DNA of 22,430 nucleotides from DATECU01 sp035286745 (GTDB lineage: Bacteria > Acidobacteriota > Vicinamibacteria > Fen-336), in NCBI GenBank assembly GCA_035286745.1, contig DATECU010000070.1, positions 1-22,430 of the forward strand, in the 5' to 3' direction. A program made the position numbers and the translations under genes. The notes beneath the pieces were generated by a model. It ran no database searches. It worked only from the letters and a program-made list of their open reading frames with translations, and was not told where the DNA came from. This document shows positions 6,012 through 13,923 of this stretch, piece after piece. Each line of letters begins with the position of its first letter. The stretch's first letter is position 1.

Positions 6012-8180
6012 TTGACGCCGCCCCAGCGAAGCGATGTTCCAAGCGCGCCGGCCGGCCGGCCGCTGTTCGACCTGCGCCTGCGCTGGAAGGCCGGGCAGGT
6101 GGCGCTGGGCCTGGCCGGGGTGCTGACCCTGGCGGCTCTCTTCCGGCCCCTGGCCCCCGGGGCCTCGCCCCGGCTGCGGCTGGTCCTGGCGCTGGCTCTG
6201 GGCCTGGGTGTCGTGGGCTCCGGCCTGCTGGCCAGCCTGAAGCACCGGGGCCGGGCCGAGCAGCTCGCACTCTACGCCTTCTTGGTTCTGTCGCTGGACG
6301 GCCTGGGCCAGATGCTGATTCCGCTAGGCTGGCCGATTTGGCCCCTGCTGGCGTTGCTGGTGGCCGCCGCCTCGGTGGCCGAGAGCCAGGGCGTGGCGCT
6401 GGGGGTGGCGGCGCTTGCCTTCTTGCTGACCGTCGCCGACGCGGCCACCACCTCCTTCGCCGCCTGGCGGCCGGCAGTGGCTGCCGGTCTTGGTTATGCG
6501 GCTCTGGTCCTTGCCATTCACCACGCGCTGAAGCTCGAGAAGCAGCGGCTGGCGAGCGGTCTGGCCGAGCTGGCGCGCCTGAAGCTCGGCATCGATCAGT
6601 TGGCCGAGGCGGAAGGCCCCCCGGCAGCCGGCGCGCCGGCTGCCTTGCAGCAGGTCTCGGAGGAAGGACGGCGGGCCCGCCAGGTGGACCGGGCTCAGGA
6701 GCTGGACACTGCGCTCCTGCGCATCGTCAAGGTAGCCCGGGCGGCGCTTTCCGCCCACGCGGTCGTCTACTTCGACGTTGACCGGGAGCGGGAGACCGCC
6801 CACCTCCGGGCCGGGGACGGCCCCGAGAGCCTGCTCAAGGACAGCGCCGTCCCCCTGACCAGCGATCCCTTCGCCTTCGTCCTGGAGCGGCGTCAGGCGT
6901 TTTACGCCACCGACTTCAAGCGGCTGCTCTGGTCGCTCCCCTACTATCGGGGCGAGGTCAAGGTGGGCTCGCTGCTGGCCGTCCCGGTGCGCACGGCCGA
7001 GGTGGTTTCCGGGGTCTTGCTGGCCGACCGCCTGGAGATCCAGGCCTTCGCCGGCGACCAACCGGCTCTGCTCGAGTCCTTCGCCGAGCTGGCCGGCGAT
7101 GCCATCCTGGCAACCCGCGCCTCGCTGGGGCGGGAGGAGCTGGGCCAGGAGTTCAAGGCCGCCTACGAGGTGTCCAAACGTCTGGCGGCCATGGAGAACG
7201 CGGGGCCGGTGCGCAACCTGCTGCTGAAGTCGGCCCGGGATCTGGTGCCCTTCGAGGCCGGGGCGGTGGTGATGAAGGACTCTCGCGACACCCGCTACAC
7301 CATCAGCGCCTCGGTGGCGGGCTGGGCCAAGGAGTTCAAGGGCCGGGAGGTCGGCCTGGTCGAGCGGACCTGGACCGCCTGGGTGCTGCGCAGCAGCGAG
7401 GAGGCCTTTCTGCTCGACCACTTGGCCGGCCACCAGGACCGGATGCCGGTGCTGGTCCTGGACGAGGGGAGCGGCCGGGCCGAATCCCTGCTCGCGGTGC
7501 CGCTCCGGGCTCGCAACAGAACGTTAGGGGCACTGATCTTGCTGGGCCGCCGGGGCACCTTTGCCGCCTCCACCGCCAGGGTCTTGGGCACCCTCGCCAA
7601 CCAGGCGGCGGCCACCCTCTGCGTGATTCAGACCAAGGAGCGCCACAAGGAGCTGGCGGTGCGGGACGGCTTGACCGGTCTCTACAACCGCCGGGAGTTC
7701 AACCGCCTGCTGGAGCAGGCGATTGCCCGTGAGGAACGCCAGAAGGGCCGCTTCGCCCTGTTGCTGCTCGACATCGACCACTTCAAGAAGCTCAACGATA
7801 CCTTCGGCCATCCCGCAGGGGACGCCGCCCTCAAGAGCACCGCTCACGCCTTCGAGGGGCGGCTGCGCAAGGGGGATCAGGCCGCGCGTTTCGGGGGCGA
7901 GGAGTTCGTCGCCATCCTGCCTGGAGCCGACGAGGCCGGAGCCCTCCACCTGGCCGACCGTATCCGGAGCGCGGTCCAGCAGTCCGAGTTGGTGTTCGAA
8001 GGAGCACGGCTCTCGGTCACCATCAGCCTGGGGGCGGCGGTGTGGCCCCAGGACGGTCAGGACGAGGAGACCCTGCTGGCGTCGGCGGATCGGGCCCTCT
8101 ATGCCGCCAAGCAGGCCGGCCGCAATCGGGTGGTGGCGGCCTCCACCCTCCCCCCGCTTTCGCCCGCAGCCGCGGAGTGA
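6012..8180 (+). CDS. Membrane GAF-GAF-GGDEF diguanylate cyclase
   Basis: Predicted 722-aa inner-membrane enzyme making cyclic di-GMP from two GTP. Residues about 20-170 form five or six hydrophobic segments. Two GAF-like sensor regions follow (about 225-370 and 375-530), then the GGDEF domain (about 540-710). The active-site loop is GGEEF at 628-632, an active variant. The inhibitory I-site RKGD at 619-622 is at the canonical five-residue spacing, so product feedback is expected. The domain opens with the typical DGLTGLYNRREF. The start is TTG at 6012, 27 bp after the LeuA-like gene, without a strong ribosome binding site; a later start inside the hydrophobic region would delete a membrane segment. 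It probably shares a transcript with its neighbours. Confidence 0.93.
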   Translation: MTPPQRSDVPSAPAGRPLFDLRLRWKAGQVALGLAGVLTLAALFRPLAPGASPRLRLVLALALGLGVVGSGLLASLKHRGRAEQLALYAFLVLSLDGLGQMLIPLGWPIWPLLALLVAAASVAESQGVALGVAALAFLLTVADAATTSFAAWRPAVAAGLGYAALVLAIHHALKLEKQRLASGLAELARLKLGIDQLAEAEGPPAAGAPAALQQVSEEGRRARQVDRAQELDTALLRIVKVARAALSAHAVVYFDVDRERETAHLRAGDGPESLLKDSAVPLTSDPFAFVLERRQAFYATDFKRLLWSLPYYRGEVKVGSLLAVPVRTAEVVSGVLLADRLEIQAFAGDQPALLESFAELAGDAILATRASLGREELGQEFKAAYEVSKRLAAMENAGPVRNLLLKSARDLVPFEAGAVVMKDSRDTRYTISASVAGWAKEFKGREVGLVERTWTAWVLRSSEEAFLLDHLAGHQDRMPVLVLDEGSGRAESLLAVPLRARNRTLGALILLGRRGTFAASTARVLGTLANQAAATLCVIQTKERHKELAVRDGLTGLYNRREFNRLLEQAIAREERQKGRFALLLLDIDHFKKLNDTFGHPAGDAALKSTAHAFEGRLRKGDQAARFGGEEFVAILPGADEAGALHLADRIRSAVQQSELVFEGARLSVTISLGAAVWPQDGQDEETLLASADRALYAAKQAGRNRVVAASTLPPLSPAAAE

Positions 8181-8232
8181 GCACGGCCTTTACGCCGGGC
8201 TCCCGGAAGGCCACACTTGGCTCGGGGTCGCC

Positions 8233-9006
8233 GTGGAGCGCCTGAGAGTCGTGACCTACAACGTGCACCGCTGCAAGGGCGTGGACGCCCGCGTGCGCCC
8301 GGGACGCATCGTCGAGGTGCTCCGGGAGATCGGAGCCGATGTGGTCGCCCTGCAAGAGGTGCTGAGCATCGAGGGAGGCGCCAGCGAGAGAAACCAGGCC
8401 GGCTTTCTCTCCGACGAGCTGGGTCTCGAGGGCCACCTGGGGGAGAACCGGCGCTGGCGCGGCGGATCCTACGGCAACCTGATCCTCTCGCGTTTCCCCA
8501 TGCGTCACGTCCAGAACTACAACCTCTCGGTGACCGGCTACGAGAGCCGGGGCTGTCTCCACGCTGACGTGCGCATCGGCCCCACGGTGCTTCACGTCTT
8601 CAACGCCCACCTGGGCACCGCCTATTTGGAGCGCCGCCAGCAGGGCCGGAGGTTGACCGAGACCGGGATCCTGGCCAACCGCGCCCTCGAGGGGCCCCGC
8701 ATCTTGCTCGGCGACTTCAACGAATGGGCCCCCGGTCTCACCACCCGGCTTCTGGGGGCGCACCTCAAGAGCGTGGACATCAAGAAGCACCTCAAGCGCT
8801 CGCGCACCTACCCGGGTCTGCTGCCTTTCCTTCATCTCGATCACATCTACTACGACGGCCTGGAGGTCATCGACGTGATGCTGCATCGGACCCGGACCGC
8901 GCTTCTGGCCTCGGACCACCTACCGCTGGTGGCGGATTTCGGATTGCCAGGGAGGGCGATCGGCGACCAGCGTTCAGGCGTCAGCCACGGACGGAGCGAG
9001 AGGTGA
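8233..9006 (+). CDS. Endonuclease/exonuclease/phosphatase family protein
   Basis: Predicted 257-aa enzyme of the EEP superfamily, metal-dependent phosphoesterases that include exonuclease III, DNase I-like and phosphatase members. Visible motifs in order are TYNVH (Asn10), VVALQEV (metal ligand Glu42), GDFNEW (Asp161, Asn163), LDHIYY and the catalytic ASDHLPL (Asp228, His229). All core residues are present, so it should be active. GTG at 8233 is used because the family begins immediately before RVVTYNVH and the upstream part of the frame lies mostly inside the GGDEF gene. It is 52 bp after the GGDEF gene on the same strand. No signal peptide or membrane segment is seen. The substrate, DNA or a phosphorylated small molecule or lipid, cannot be told. 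The last 20 residues look poorly conserved. Confidence 0.88.
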   Translation: MERLRVVTYNVHRCKGVDARVRPGRIVEVLREIGADVVALQEVLSIEGGASERNQAGFLSDELGLEGHLGENRRWRGGSYGNLILSRFPMRHVQNYNLSVTGYESRGCLHADVRIGPTVLHVFNAHLGTAYLERRQQGRRLTETGILANRALEGPRILLGDFNEWAPGLTTRLLGAHLKSVDIKKHLKRSRTYPGLLPFLHLDHIYYDGLEVIDVMLHRTRTALLASDHLPLVADFGLPGRAIGDQRSGVSHGRSER

Positions 9007-9028
9007 GGGGGCGGGGAACGCGCCGAGC

Positions 9029-9043
9029 GATCAGCAATCAGCT
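9029..9043 (+). repeat. Short CAGCNNT heptamer block after the EEP gene
   Basis: GATCAGCAATCAGCT contains the units CAGCAAT and CAGCTAT (the second completed by the next bases). It starts 22 nt past the stop codon of the plus-strand EEP gene and reads CAGCNNT on the plus strand, the sense of that gene. This orientation is opposite to the larger block at 9127-9260. Confidence 0.65.
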
Positions 9044-9126
9044 ATGGACACGAACGGCCATCGACGATCCGCAGCAGACACGGATGAGAGGGAGGCCGGG
9101 GGGACCGACTCCCGCTTGCCGCCGTC

Positions 9127-9260
9127 TGCTGATTGATCGCTGGTTGCTTCCGTCTGCTAGCGACTTGGGCTGCCGTTTGCCGACTGTTGACCGCTGAGTC
9201 CTGACCGCTTCCGTCCAGCGATTCCAGCCGCCGTCTGCTGACTGCTGACTGCTGACTGCT
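9127..9260 (-). repeat. Tandem heptamer array after the ModA-like gene
   Basis: Three perfect TGCTGAC units at 9236-9256 plus a partial fourth end 5 nt from the stop codon of the minus-strand ModA-like gene. To their left (9127-9235) are scattered degenerate units such as TGCTGAT, CCGCTGAG and GCTGCCG, interspersed with CCGTCTG- and TTCCGTC-like pieces. On the minus strand the consensus is CAGCNNT, the same as in the array at 147-236. Confidence 0.8.
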
Positions 9261-9265
9261 CCCGT

Positions 9266-9895
9266 CTAGCGGTTGTCACCGCAGGCCGCGAAGGCCCGCT
9301 GGCCGGCCTCGGACCCCAGGAAGCTGGCGAAGGCGCGAGCGGCCGCCTGCTGCTTCGACCCGGACAAGACCACCGCCCGGACGTGAAGGGGTCTGATGTC
9401 CGTGGGAATGTGCTCGCCTCCACGGGCCAGCGAGAGGGGTAGCAAGGCGGTGGGGGCCGAGCCGGCTTCGGGATCCTCGCGGACCCGCTCGCGACCGGCA
9501 ACCAGGCGCCGGGCCTCGTAGGCGGCTGGGTCCTTGGGCAGGGCAATCTCGACTCCCTGGGCCAGCGCTTGGTCCAGGCTTGCCACCCTCGACGGGTTGC
9601 CGGCCGGTACCCGCAGCACCCAGGGGACGCGCGCCACGTCGACATCGGAATCGAGAAAGGCCATCCCCGTCTCCAGGGCGCGAGTCACCTCGACGTCGGA
9701 GGCGACCAGCACGTCGGCCTCCCCCCCGCCGGCTCCAACGCGCACGCCCCGTGCGGCGTAGGATCGCGCGCTCGCTTCGACGCAGGAGGAGAAGAGAGGC
9801 GACGCCCGGACGATCAGCGGATGCTCGGCGGCGCCGGCGGCGCCACCGGCCAGGGCCAGGAGTAGCAGAATCCTGATGACGCTCACGAGGGACAT
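9266..9895 (-). CDS. Small exported substrate-binding protein, ModA-like
   Basis: Predicted 209-aa secreted or periplasmic protein. A signal peptide is clear: hydrophobic residues about 7-20 end in small residues, GGAAGAA, with cleavage near residue 22. The rest resembles the molybdate/sulfate-type extracellular binding proteins: a segment EADVLVASDVEVTRAL where family members bind the anion, WVLRVPAGNPSRVASLDQALA, and the C-terminal FLGSEAGQRAFAACG. It is shorter than usual ModA (about 230-260 aa). The ATG lies 6 nt past the MFS stop, and GAGG overlaps that stop as a ribosome binding site. No ABC permease or ATPase gene is near, and its operon partners are acpS and an MFS transporter, so a classical transport role is doubtful. 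It could bind a ligand for signalling or serve a transporter encoded elsewhere. Confidence 0.72.
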   Translation of the reverse strand: MSLVSVIRILLLLALAGGAAGAAEHPLIVRASPLFSSCVEASARSYAARGVRVGAGGGEADVLVASDVEVTRALETGMAFLDSDVDVARVPWVLRVPAGNPSRVASLDQALAQGVEIALPKDPAAYEARRLVAGRERVREDPEAGSAPTALLPLSLARGGEHIPTDIRPLHVRAVVLSGSKQQAAARAFASFLGSEAGQRAFAACGDNR

Positions 9896-9901
9896 CCTAC
9901 C

Positions 9902-11128
9902 TCACGTGCCGGCTGGCTGCGATGCCGCGGGCGGCTTCCCCAGGCGCGACAGGAGGGCGAGCAGGGCGGCGACCAAGAAGAGCGCGGCGTCCAGGTAGTA
10001 GATGCCGCGCAGGCCGAGGGGAGACAGCGCGCCGGCCGCCAGCGGCGACACCGAGCCCCCGAAGAGCGCCGCGGCGGAGAAGAAGCCGAAGGCGGTGGTG
10101 CGCTCCAGGGCCGGCACCATGAGGCCCCCGATGGTGTAGCAGAGGGTGAGCGCACCCCCGGAGGCCAGACCCAAGGCGATGGCGAGCGCCAAGAGCGCTG
10201 CGTAGCTGGGCACCAGGGCCATGGGGAGGACGGTGGCGGTGCCCGCCGCCAGGCCCAGGATCAACAGCCGCCGCGGGGAGTAGCTTCGACTGGCCCGGCC
10301 CAGCAGCGTGGCGGACAAGGCGGCTGCCATGGAGTAGCCGGAGATCAGAATGCCGGTCCGGGTGGCGAGGCTGCTCTCTCCGACCCCCAGCGCCTGCACG
10401 TGCAAGGGCAGGATCGGCGTGAAGGAGCGCCCCACGAAGTTCACCAGGAACAGCACCAGCAGCAGCAGGGGCACGCCGGTGAGGCGCAGGGTTGCAGTGA
10501 AGGGCGGCCGAGGCGGGTCGCCGTCGGCGGACGGCCGCCGCGGTGCCTCCTGGTAGTAGGCCAGCAACAGGACCAGGGCGAGGGCGCACAGACCCGCGGT
10601 CGCCACAAAGGTCCAGCGGATGCCGACAATGTCGGCCAGCACGCCGCCCGCCAAGGGCCCGATGGCCGCGGAGAGGATCTGAGCAGCCTGAACTTGGCCC
10701 ACCGCCTTGCCGGTCTGGTCGCGCGGCGCCAGCGAGGTGGCCATGGCGAGGCCCAAGGGCCCGATGCCCCCGAAGAGGCCGACACCGATGCGCAGGGCCA
10801 GGAGCTGAGGGACGCTGGTCACCAGAGCCGACAGCAGCAGCAGCACGACATAGGAGCCGAGGGCCCGCATGGCCATCGGTTTCTGGCCGTGACGATCGGC
10901 CAGTCGGCCCCAAACCGGCGCCAGCAAGCCGGCAAGGAGGGGCGCCACTCCGATAAGGGCGCCCGACCACAAGGCCACCGCCTGCTGGTTCTGGACCCCG
11001 AGCTGCCGCACGTAGAGGGGCAGGAAGGGGATCACGAAGGCGAAGCCGGTGAACACCACGAAGACCGTGGTCACCATCACGGCCTGGTTCCGGCGCCAGG
11101 GTTCGGAGGGCAGCAGGCGGCGTATCAC
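9902..11128 (-). CDS. Major facilitator superfamily transporter
   Basis: Predicted 408-aa inner-membrane protein with about 12 hydrophobic segments in two halves. The loop between segments 2 and 3 holds WGRLADRHGQKPM, the MFS motif A (G-x-L-a-D-r-x-G-x-k). A Pro-rich, charged loop (about residues 190-210) separates the halves. The closest look is to drug-resistance-type exporters, but the substrate is not readable. The GTG at 11128 is taken as start because it forms a GTGA overlap with the acpS stop; the frame is open further upstream but that part overlaps acpS entirely. An internal ATG at residue 18 is an alternative. It is the middle gene of an acpS-MFS-ModA-like operon. Confidence 0.9.
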   Translation of the reverse strand: MIRRLLPSEPWRRNQAVMVTTVFVVFTGFAFVIPFLPLYVRQLGVQNQQAVALWSGALIGVAPLLAGLLAPVWGRLADRHGQKPMAMRALGSYVVLLLLSALVTSVPQLLALRIGVGLFGGIGPLGLAMATSLAPRDQTGKAVGQVQAAQILSAAIGPLAGGVLADIVGIRWTFVATAGLCALALVLLLAYYQEAPRRPSADGDPPRPPFTATLRLTGVPLLLLVLFLVNFVGRSFTPILPLHVQALGVGESSLATRTGILISGYSMAAALSATLLGRASRSYSPRRLLILGLAAGTATVLPMALVPSYAALLALAIALGLASGGALTLCYTIGGLMVPALERTTAFGFFSAAALFGGSVSPLAAGALSPLGLRGIYYLDAALFLVAALLALLSRLGKPPAASQPAGT

Positions 11129-11502
11129 GCGAGGAGATGGACTTCGCCCGTCGCCAAGCCCTCCTGGATCCCCAGACGCAGGCGGCACGCGCCCCGGGAA
11201 CCAAGATCGCGGGCTGCCTGGAGCGCGTTGCCGTGAAGTCGGATTCCCGGCGGGGACCCCAGGAAAACCTCCACGTCCCGCCAGAAGACGCCCCGGCTCC
11301 AACCGGTGCCGATGGCCTTGCTGGCGGCTTCCTTGCCGGCGATGGCTAGAGCCACCGCTTGGCTCCGCTCGGGCCCGGGAGGCGGTAGGCGGGCAACCTC
11401 CTGGGCGCTCAAGATCTTGGCCAACAGGCGCTCACCCCACTGGTCGAGCGAACGGCTGACCCGCTGAAGCTCCACCAGATCGATTCCCAGGCCCACCACC
11501 AC
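11125..11502 (-). CDS. acpS: Holo-[acyl-carrier-protein] synthase
   Basis: Predicted 125-aa cytoplasmic enzyme that transfers 4'-phosphopantetheine from CoA to a serine of acyl carrier protein. The length is typical for AcpS. The N-terminal VGLGIDLVEL carries the Mg-binding Asp8, and the second signature is IAGKEAASKAIGTG (Lys57, Glu58, Lys61). Three GTG codons stand in a row; the first, at 11502, is chosen because AGAGGAGG ends 7 nt before it. The stop overlaps the MFS start by four bases. The gene is divergent from the Ser/Thr kinase gene, with an 80-bp gap. Confidence 0.93.
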   Translation of the reverse strand: MVVGLGIDLVELQRVSRSLDQWGERLLAKILSAQEVARLPPPGPERSQAVALAIAGKEAASKAIGTGWSRGVFWRDVEVFLGSPPGIRLHGNALQAARDLGSRGACRLRLGIQEGLATGEVHLLA

Positions 11503-11509
11503 GCGCCCG

Positions 11510-11517
11510 CCTCCTCT
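11510..11517 (-). promoter_or_regulatory. Strong ribosome binding site for acpS
   Basis: On the minus strand AGAGGAGG stands 7 nt before the first of three consecutive GTG codons. It decides the start of acpS at 11502 rather than at the second or third GTG, and is the strongest Shine-Dalgarno match in the window. Confidence 0.75.
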
Positions 11518-11559
11518 TGCGCTGCCTCCCGACCATAGCACACGGGGCGTGAAAGGGCT

Positions 11560-11565
11560 TAGAAT
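11560..11565 (+). promoter_or_regulatory. Possible -10 element of the Ser/Thr kinase gene
   Basis: TAGAAT, one mismatch to TATAAT, ends 16 nt before the TTG at 11582. There is no convincing -35 box. If real, transcription starts near 11572 and the upstream GTG at 11549 would not be in the message. Confidence 0.35.
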
Positions 11566-11581
11566 CACGTCAGGCAGGCTC

Positions 11582-13897
11582 TTGGAAACCATCGGCAAGT
11601 ATCAGATCCAGCGGGTGCTCGGCCGCGGGGGGATGGGCACCGTCTACCAGGCCCTGGATCCGGTGATCCAGCGGACGGTGGCCTTGAAGACGATGGCCCC
11701 AGGCCTGGCCGATGCACCAGACCTCCGCGAGCGCTTCCTGCGCGAGGCCCAGGCCGCCGGGGGGCTGAAGCACCGGAACATCGTGACCGTGTACGACCTG
11801 GGAGAGGACAAGGGCCGGCCCTTCATCGCCATGGAGTTCATCGAGGGCACCGACCTCGAGAAGATCATCCAGAACCGGCGGCCGCTTCCCCTGGAGTGGA
11901 AGCTCAACGTGCTGGCCCAGATCTGCGACGGACTTGCCTACGCCCACCGCGCCGGGATCGTGCACCGTGACGTGAAGCCCGCCAACGTGCGAGTGACCGC
12001 CGAGGGCGAGGTCAAGATCATGGACTTCGGGATCGCCCACTTGCAGTCGTCGACCATGACGCGGAGCGGTCTGGTGCTGGGCACCGTCCACTACATGGCC
12101 CCGGAGCAGGTGGAGGGGCACAAAGTCGATCACCGCGCCGACATCTTCTCGGTAGGTGCCATCGCCTACGAGCTGATCGCCTACCGGCGCCCCTTCGACG
12201 GCGACAGCATCACCGGCGTCATGTACAGGATCATCCACGAGCCGCCCGACCCGCGGGGGCTGCCCGAGAGCGAGTGCGCTCCCTCCCTGCGCCGGGTGGT
12301 GATGAAGGCTCTGGAGAAGCGCCTGGAAGCCCGCTATCAGTCCCTGGACGAGATGCACGCCGACATCCAGGGCCTGCTGCGTTCGGCGACCCCGGTACCG
12401 GCTCCGGCCCGGGCGCCGAGCCCGGAGTCGAACCCGGGCTTCGCCACCGTGGCCTTCGCGGTGGAGAAGAAGCCGACGGCGGCCGCTCAGCCGGTGAGCT
12501 GGGTGGAGCAGGGCGTGGCGGCCCTCAAGGCGGGCGACTGCGCGGAGGCGTTGCGCTGCGCCCAGCAGGCTCTGGCGGCGCGCGGCGACGATGCCGCTGC
12601 CCGCGCCCTGGAGCGAGAGGCCGAGGCCGAGAGCCTGCGGCGGAGAGTGGAGAGCGAGATGGGGGAGATCCGGGCGGAAGCGGAACGGGCGCGGAGCGAG
12701 GGTCAGTTGCAGAAGGCGCTCGGGCTCTGGCGGCGACTGCTGGAGGTGAGCCCGGACGATGCAGACGCCCGCCAAGCCGCCGCCGAGATCCAGAAGAGCA
12801 TCCAGGAGCGGGAGCTGGAGCAGCTCTCCTCGATGGCCCTTTCCTACGCAGCCGATGGGGACATGGAGCTGGCCCTCAAGATCGCCGGCAAGATCGAGAG
12901 GCTGGCTCCGGGCAGCCCCAAGGCCGCCGATCTCAAGGCCTACCTCGAGGAGGAGTCGACGCGGCGCCAGGCTGACGCTCTCACCTCCACCGCCCAGGAA
13001 CACCTGGCCATGGGCAACCTGGAGGAGGCGCGGGCGGCGGCCGCCGAAGCCCTGGCCGTGCGCCCAACGCATGGCATCGCCCGCGAGATCCACGACCGGG
13101 CCTCGAGTATCCTGGCGGTCAAGACGGTCCGGGTGAGGGCGGCCGAGGTCTTCACCTCCGAGGTCGAGGAGCCGGTTTCCCAACCACCGTCGCCCTTTCC
13201 CCCGGGGCCCCAGGCTGCGCCGCCTCTTCCGCCAGTCAGGGCGCTCCCTGAGCCGCCAGCTGCGGCCACGCCTCGACCCGCGCCACCTCCCCCCGCCGCC
13301 GTGAAGGCGCCTCCGGCTGCGGCTCAGAAGGCGAGCCCCACCCCGCCGGCCCGGGTGCCCGCGCCCTCACCGCTGGCGCCCAAGCCCAAACCGGTGGTGA
13401 CGGCCCGCCCGGCCTTGCCTTCACCTGCGGCGGAGCCCGCCGCCGCCCCATCCCCTCCGCCATCGGCGCCCTCCGTCCCCAACCCGGCGAGCGCCGGTGC
13501 GCCCGTCGCGGCGCCGGCCCCGGTCGCGACCCCGGCGACACCCGAGCCAGCCCAGCTCACCCCGTTGCCCGAAGGGCCGCCAAGCGATCCCAAGGCGGTT
13601 GAGCTGCTGGACGCCGCCCGGCGGTTGCTGCGGGAACGGTCGTCGCTGAAGGCGCTGCCCCTGCTCGAGGAGGCGGCCCAGGTGGAGCCCGGTCACCAGG
13701 GCATCGAGCGGCTGCTGACGCTGACCCGGATCGAGGCCAGGAAGGCCGAGGTGGAGTCGTTGACCACGGCCGCCCTCAACCACTTCCTGCAGAACAACTA
13801 CGGCAAGGCCAGAAAGGCCGTGGACAAGGCTCTCGCCCTGCAACCGGAGAACAAGAAGGCGAAGGAGCTGTTGAAGATCCTGGGCACTCTGAGTTAG
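11582..13897 (+). CDS. PknB-type Ser/Thr protein kinase with C-terminal TPR-like repeats
   Basis: Predicted 771-aa protein kinase. The kinase domain spans about residues 1-270: glycine loop LGRGGMGTVY, ATP-anchoring VALK (Lys36), helix-C Glu55, catalytic HRDVKPAN (Asp130), DFG at 148-150 and APE at 173-175. All are intact, and it is an RD-type kinase, so activation-loop phosphorylation is likely. After it come alpha-helical TPR-like repeats (about 300-520), a long Pro/Ala-rich linker (about 540-675) and a last helical repeat block. No transmembrane segment is visible, unlike typical PknB, so it should be cytoplasmic. The start is uncertain: TTG at 11582 fits a TAGAAT promoter just upstream and the usual kinase N-terminus; GTG at 11549 would add 11 residues. 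The next gene follows after 26 bp. Confidence 0.92.
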   Translation: METIGKYQIQRVLGRGGMGTVYQALDPVIQRTVALKTMAPGLADAPDLRERFLREAQAAGGLKHRNIVTVYDLGEDKGRPFIAMEFIEGTDLEKIIQNRRPLPLEWKLNVLAQICDGLAYAHRAGIVHRDVKPANVRVTAEGEVKIMDFGIAHLQSSTMTRSGLVLGTVHYMAPEQVEGHKVDHRADIFSVGAIAYELIAYRRPFDGDSITGVMYRIIHEPPDPRGLPESECAPSLRRVVMKALEKRLEARYQSLDEMHADIQGLLRSATPVPAPARAPSPESNPGFATVAFAVEKKPTAAAQPVSWVEQGVAALKAGDCAEALRCAQQALAARGDDAAARALEREAEAESLRRRVESEMGEIRAEAERARSEGQLQKALGLWRRLLEVSPDDADARQAAAEIQKSIQERELEQLSSMALSYAADGDMELALKIAGKIERLAPGSPKAADLKAYLEEESTRRQADALTSTAQEHLAMGNLEEARAAAAEALAVRPTHGIAREIHDRASSILAVKTVRVRAAEVFTSEVEEPVSQPPSPFPPGPQAAPPLPPVRALPEPPAAATPRPAPPPPAAVKAPPAAAQKASPTPPARVPAPSPLAPKPKPVVTARPALPSPAAEPAAAPSPPPSAPSVPNPASAGAPVAAPAPVATPATPEPAQLTPLPEGPPSDPKAVELLDAARRLLRERSSLKALPLLEEAAQVEPGHQGIERLLTLTRIEARKAEVESLTTAALNHFLQNNYGKARKAVDKALALQPENKKAKELLKILGTLS

Positions 13898-13923
13898 GGG
13901 CACCAGAAAGGCGAGGAGGCGAT

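Larger units (their letters stand above)
9007..9265. other. Convergent intergenic region rich in heptamer repeats
   Basis: This gap separates two genes that point at each other, the EEP-family gene and the ModA-like gene. It contains a short heptamer block near the left gene in one orientation and a longer block near the right gene in the other. Bases 9044-9126 show nothing recognisable. No classical hairpin plus T-tract terminator was found. Confidence 0.6.

Noticed and set aside
9044..9126. GC-rich segment considered as a bidirectional terminator
   Set aside because: I could not find a stem of good length followed by a T-tract on either strand.
11129..11302. Upstream extension of the MFS frame, 58 codons
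   Set aside because: It overlaps acpS completely, is low-complexity Pro/Gly/Arg, and precedes the GTGA coupling site.
11570..13183. Minus-strand open frame (537 codons) opposite the Ser/Thr kinase gene
   Set aside because: Antisense shadow of an intact kinase; the product is His/Leu/Gly/Gln-rich with no recognisable domain.
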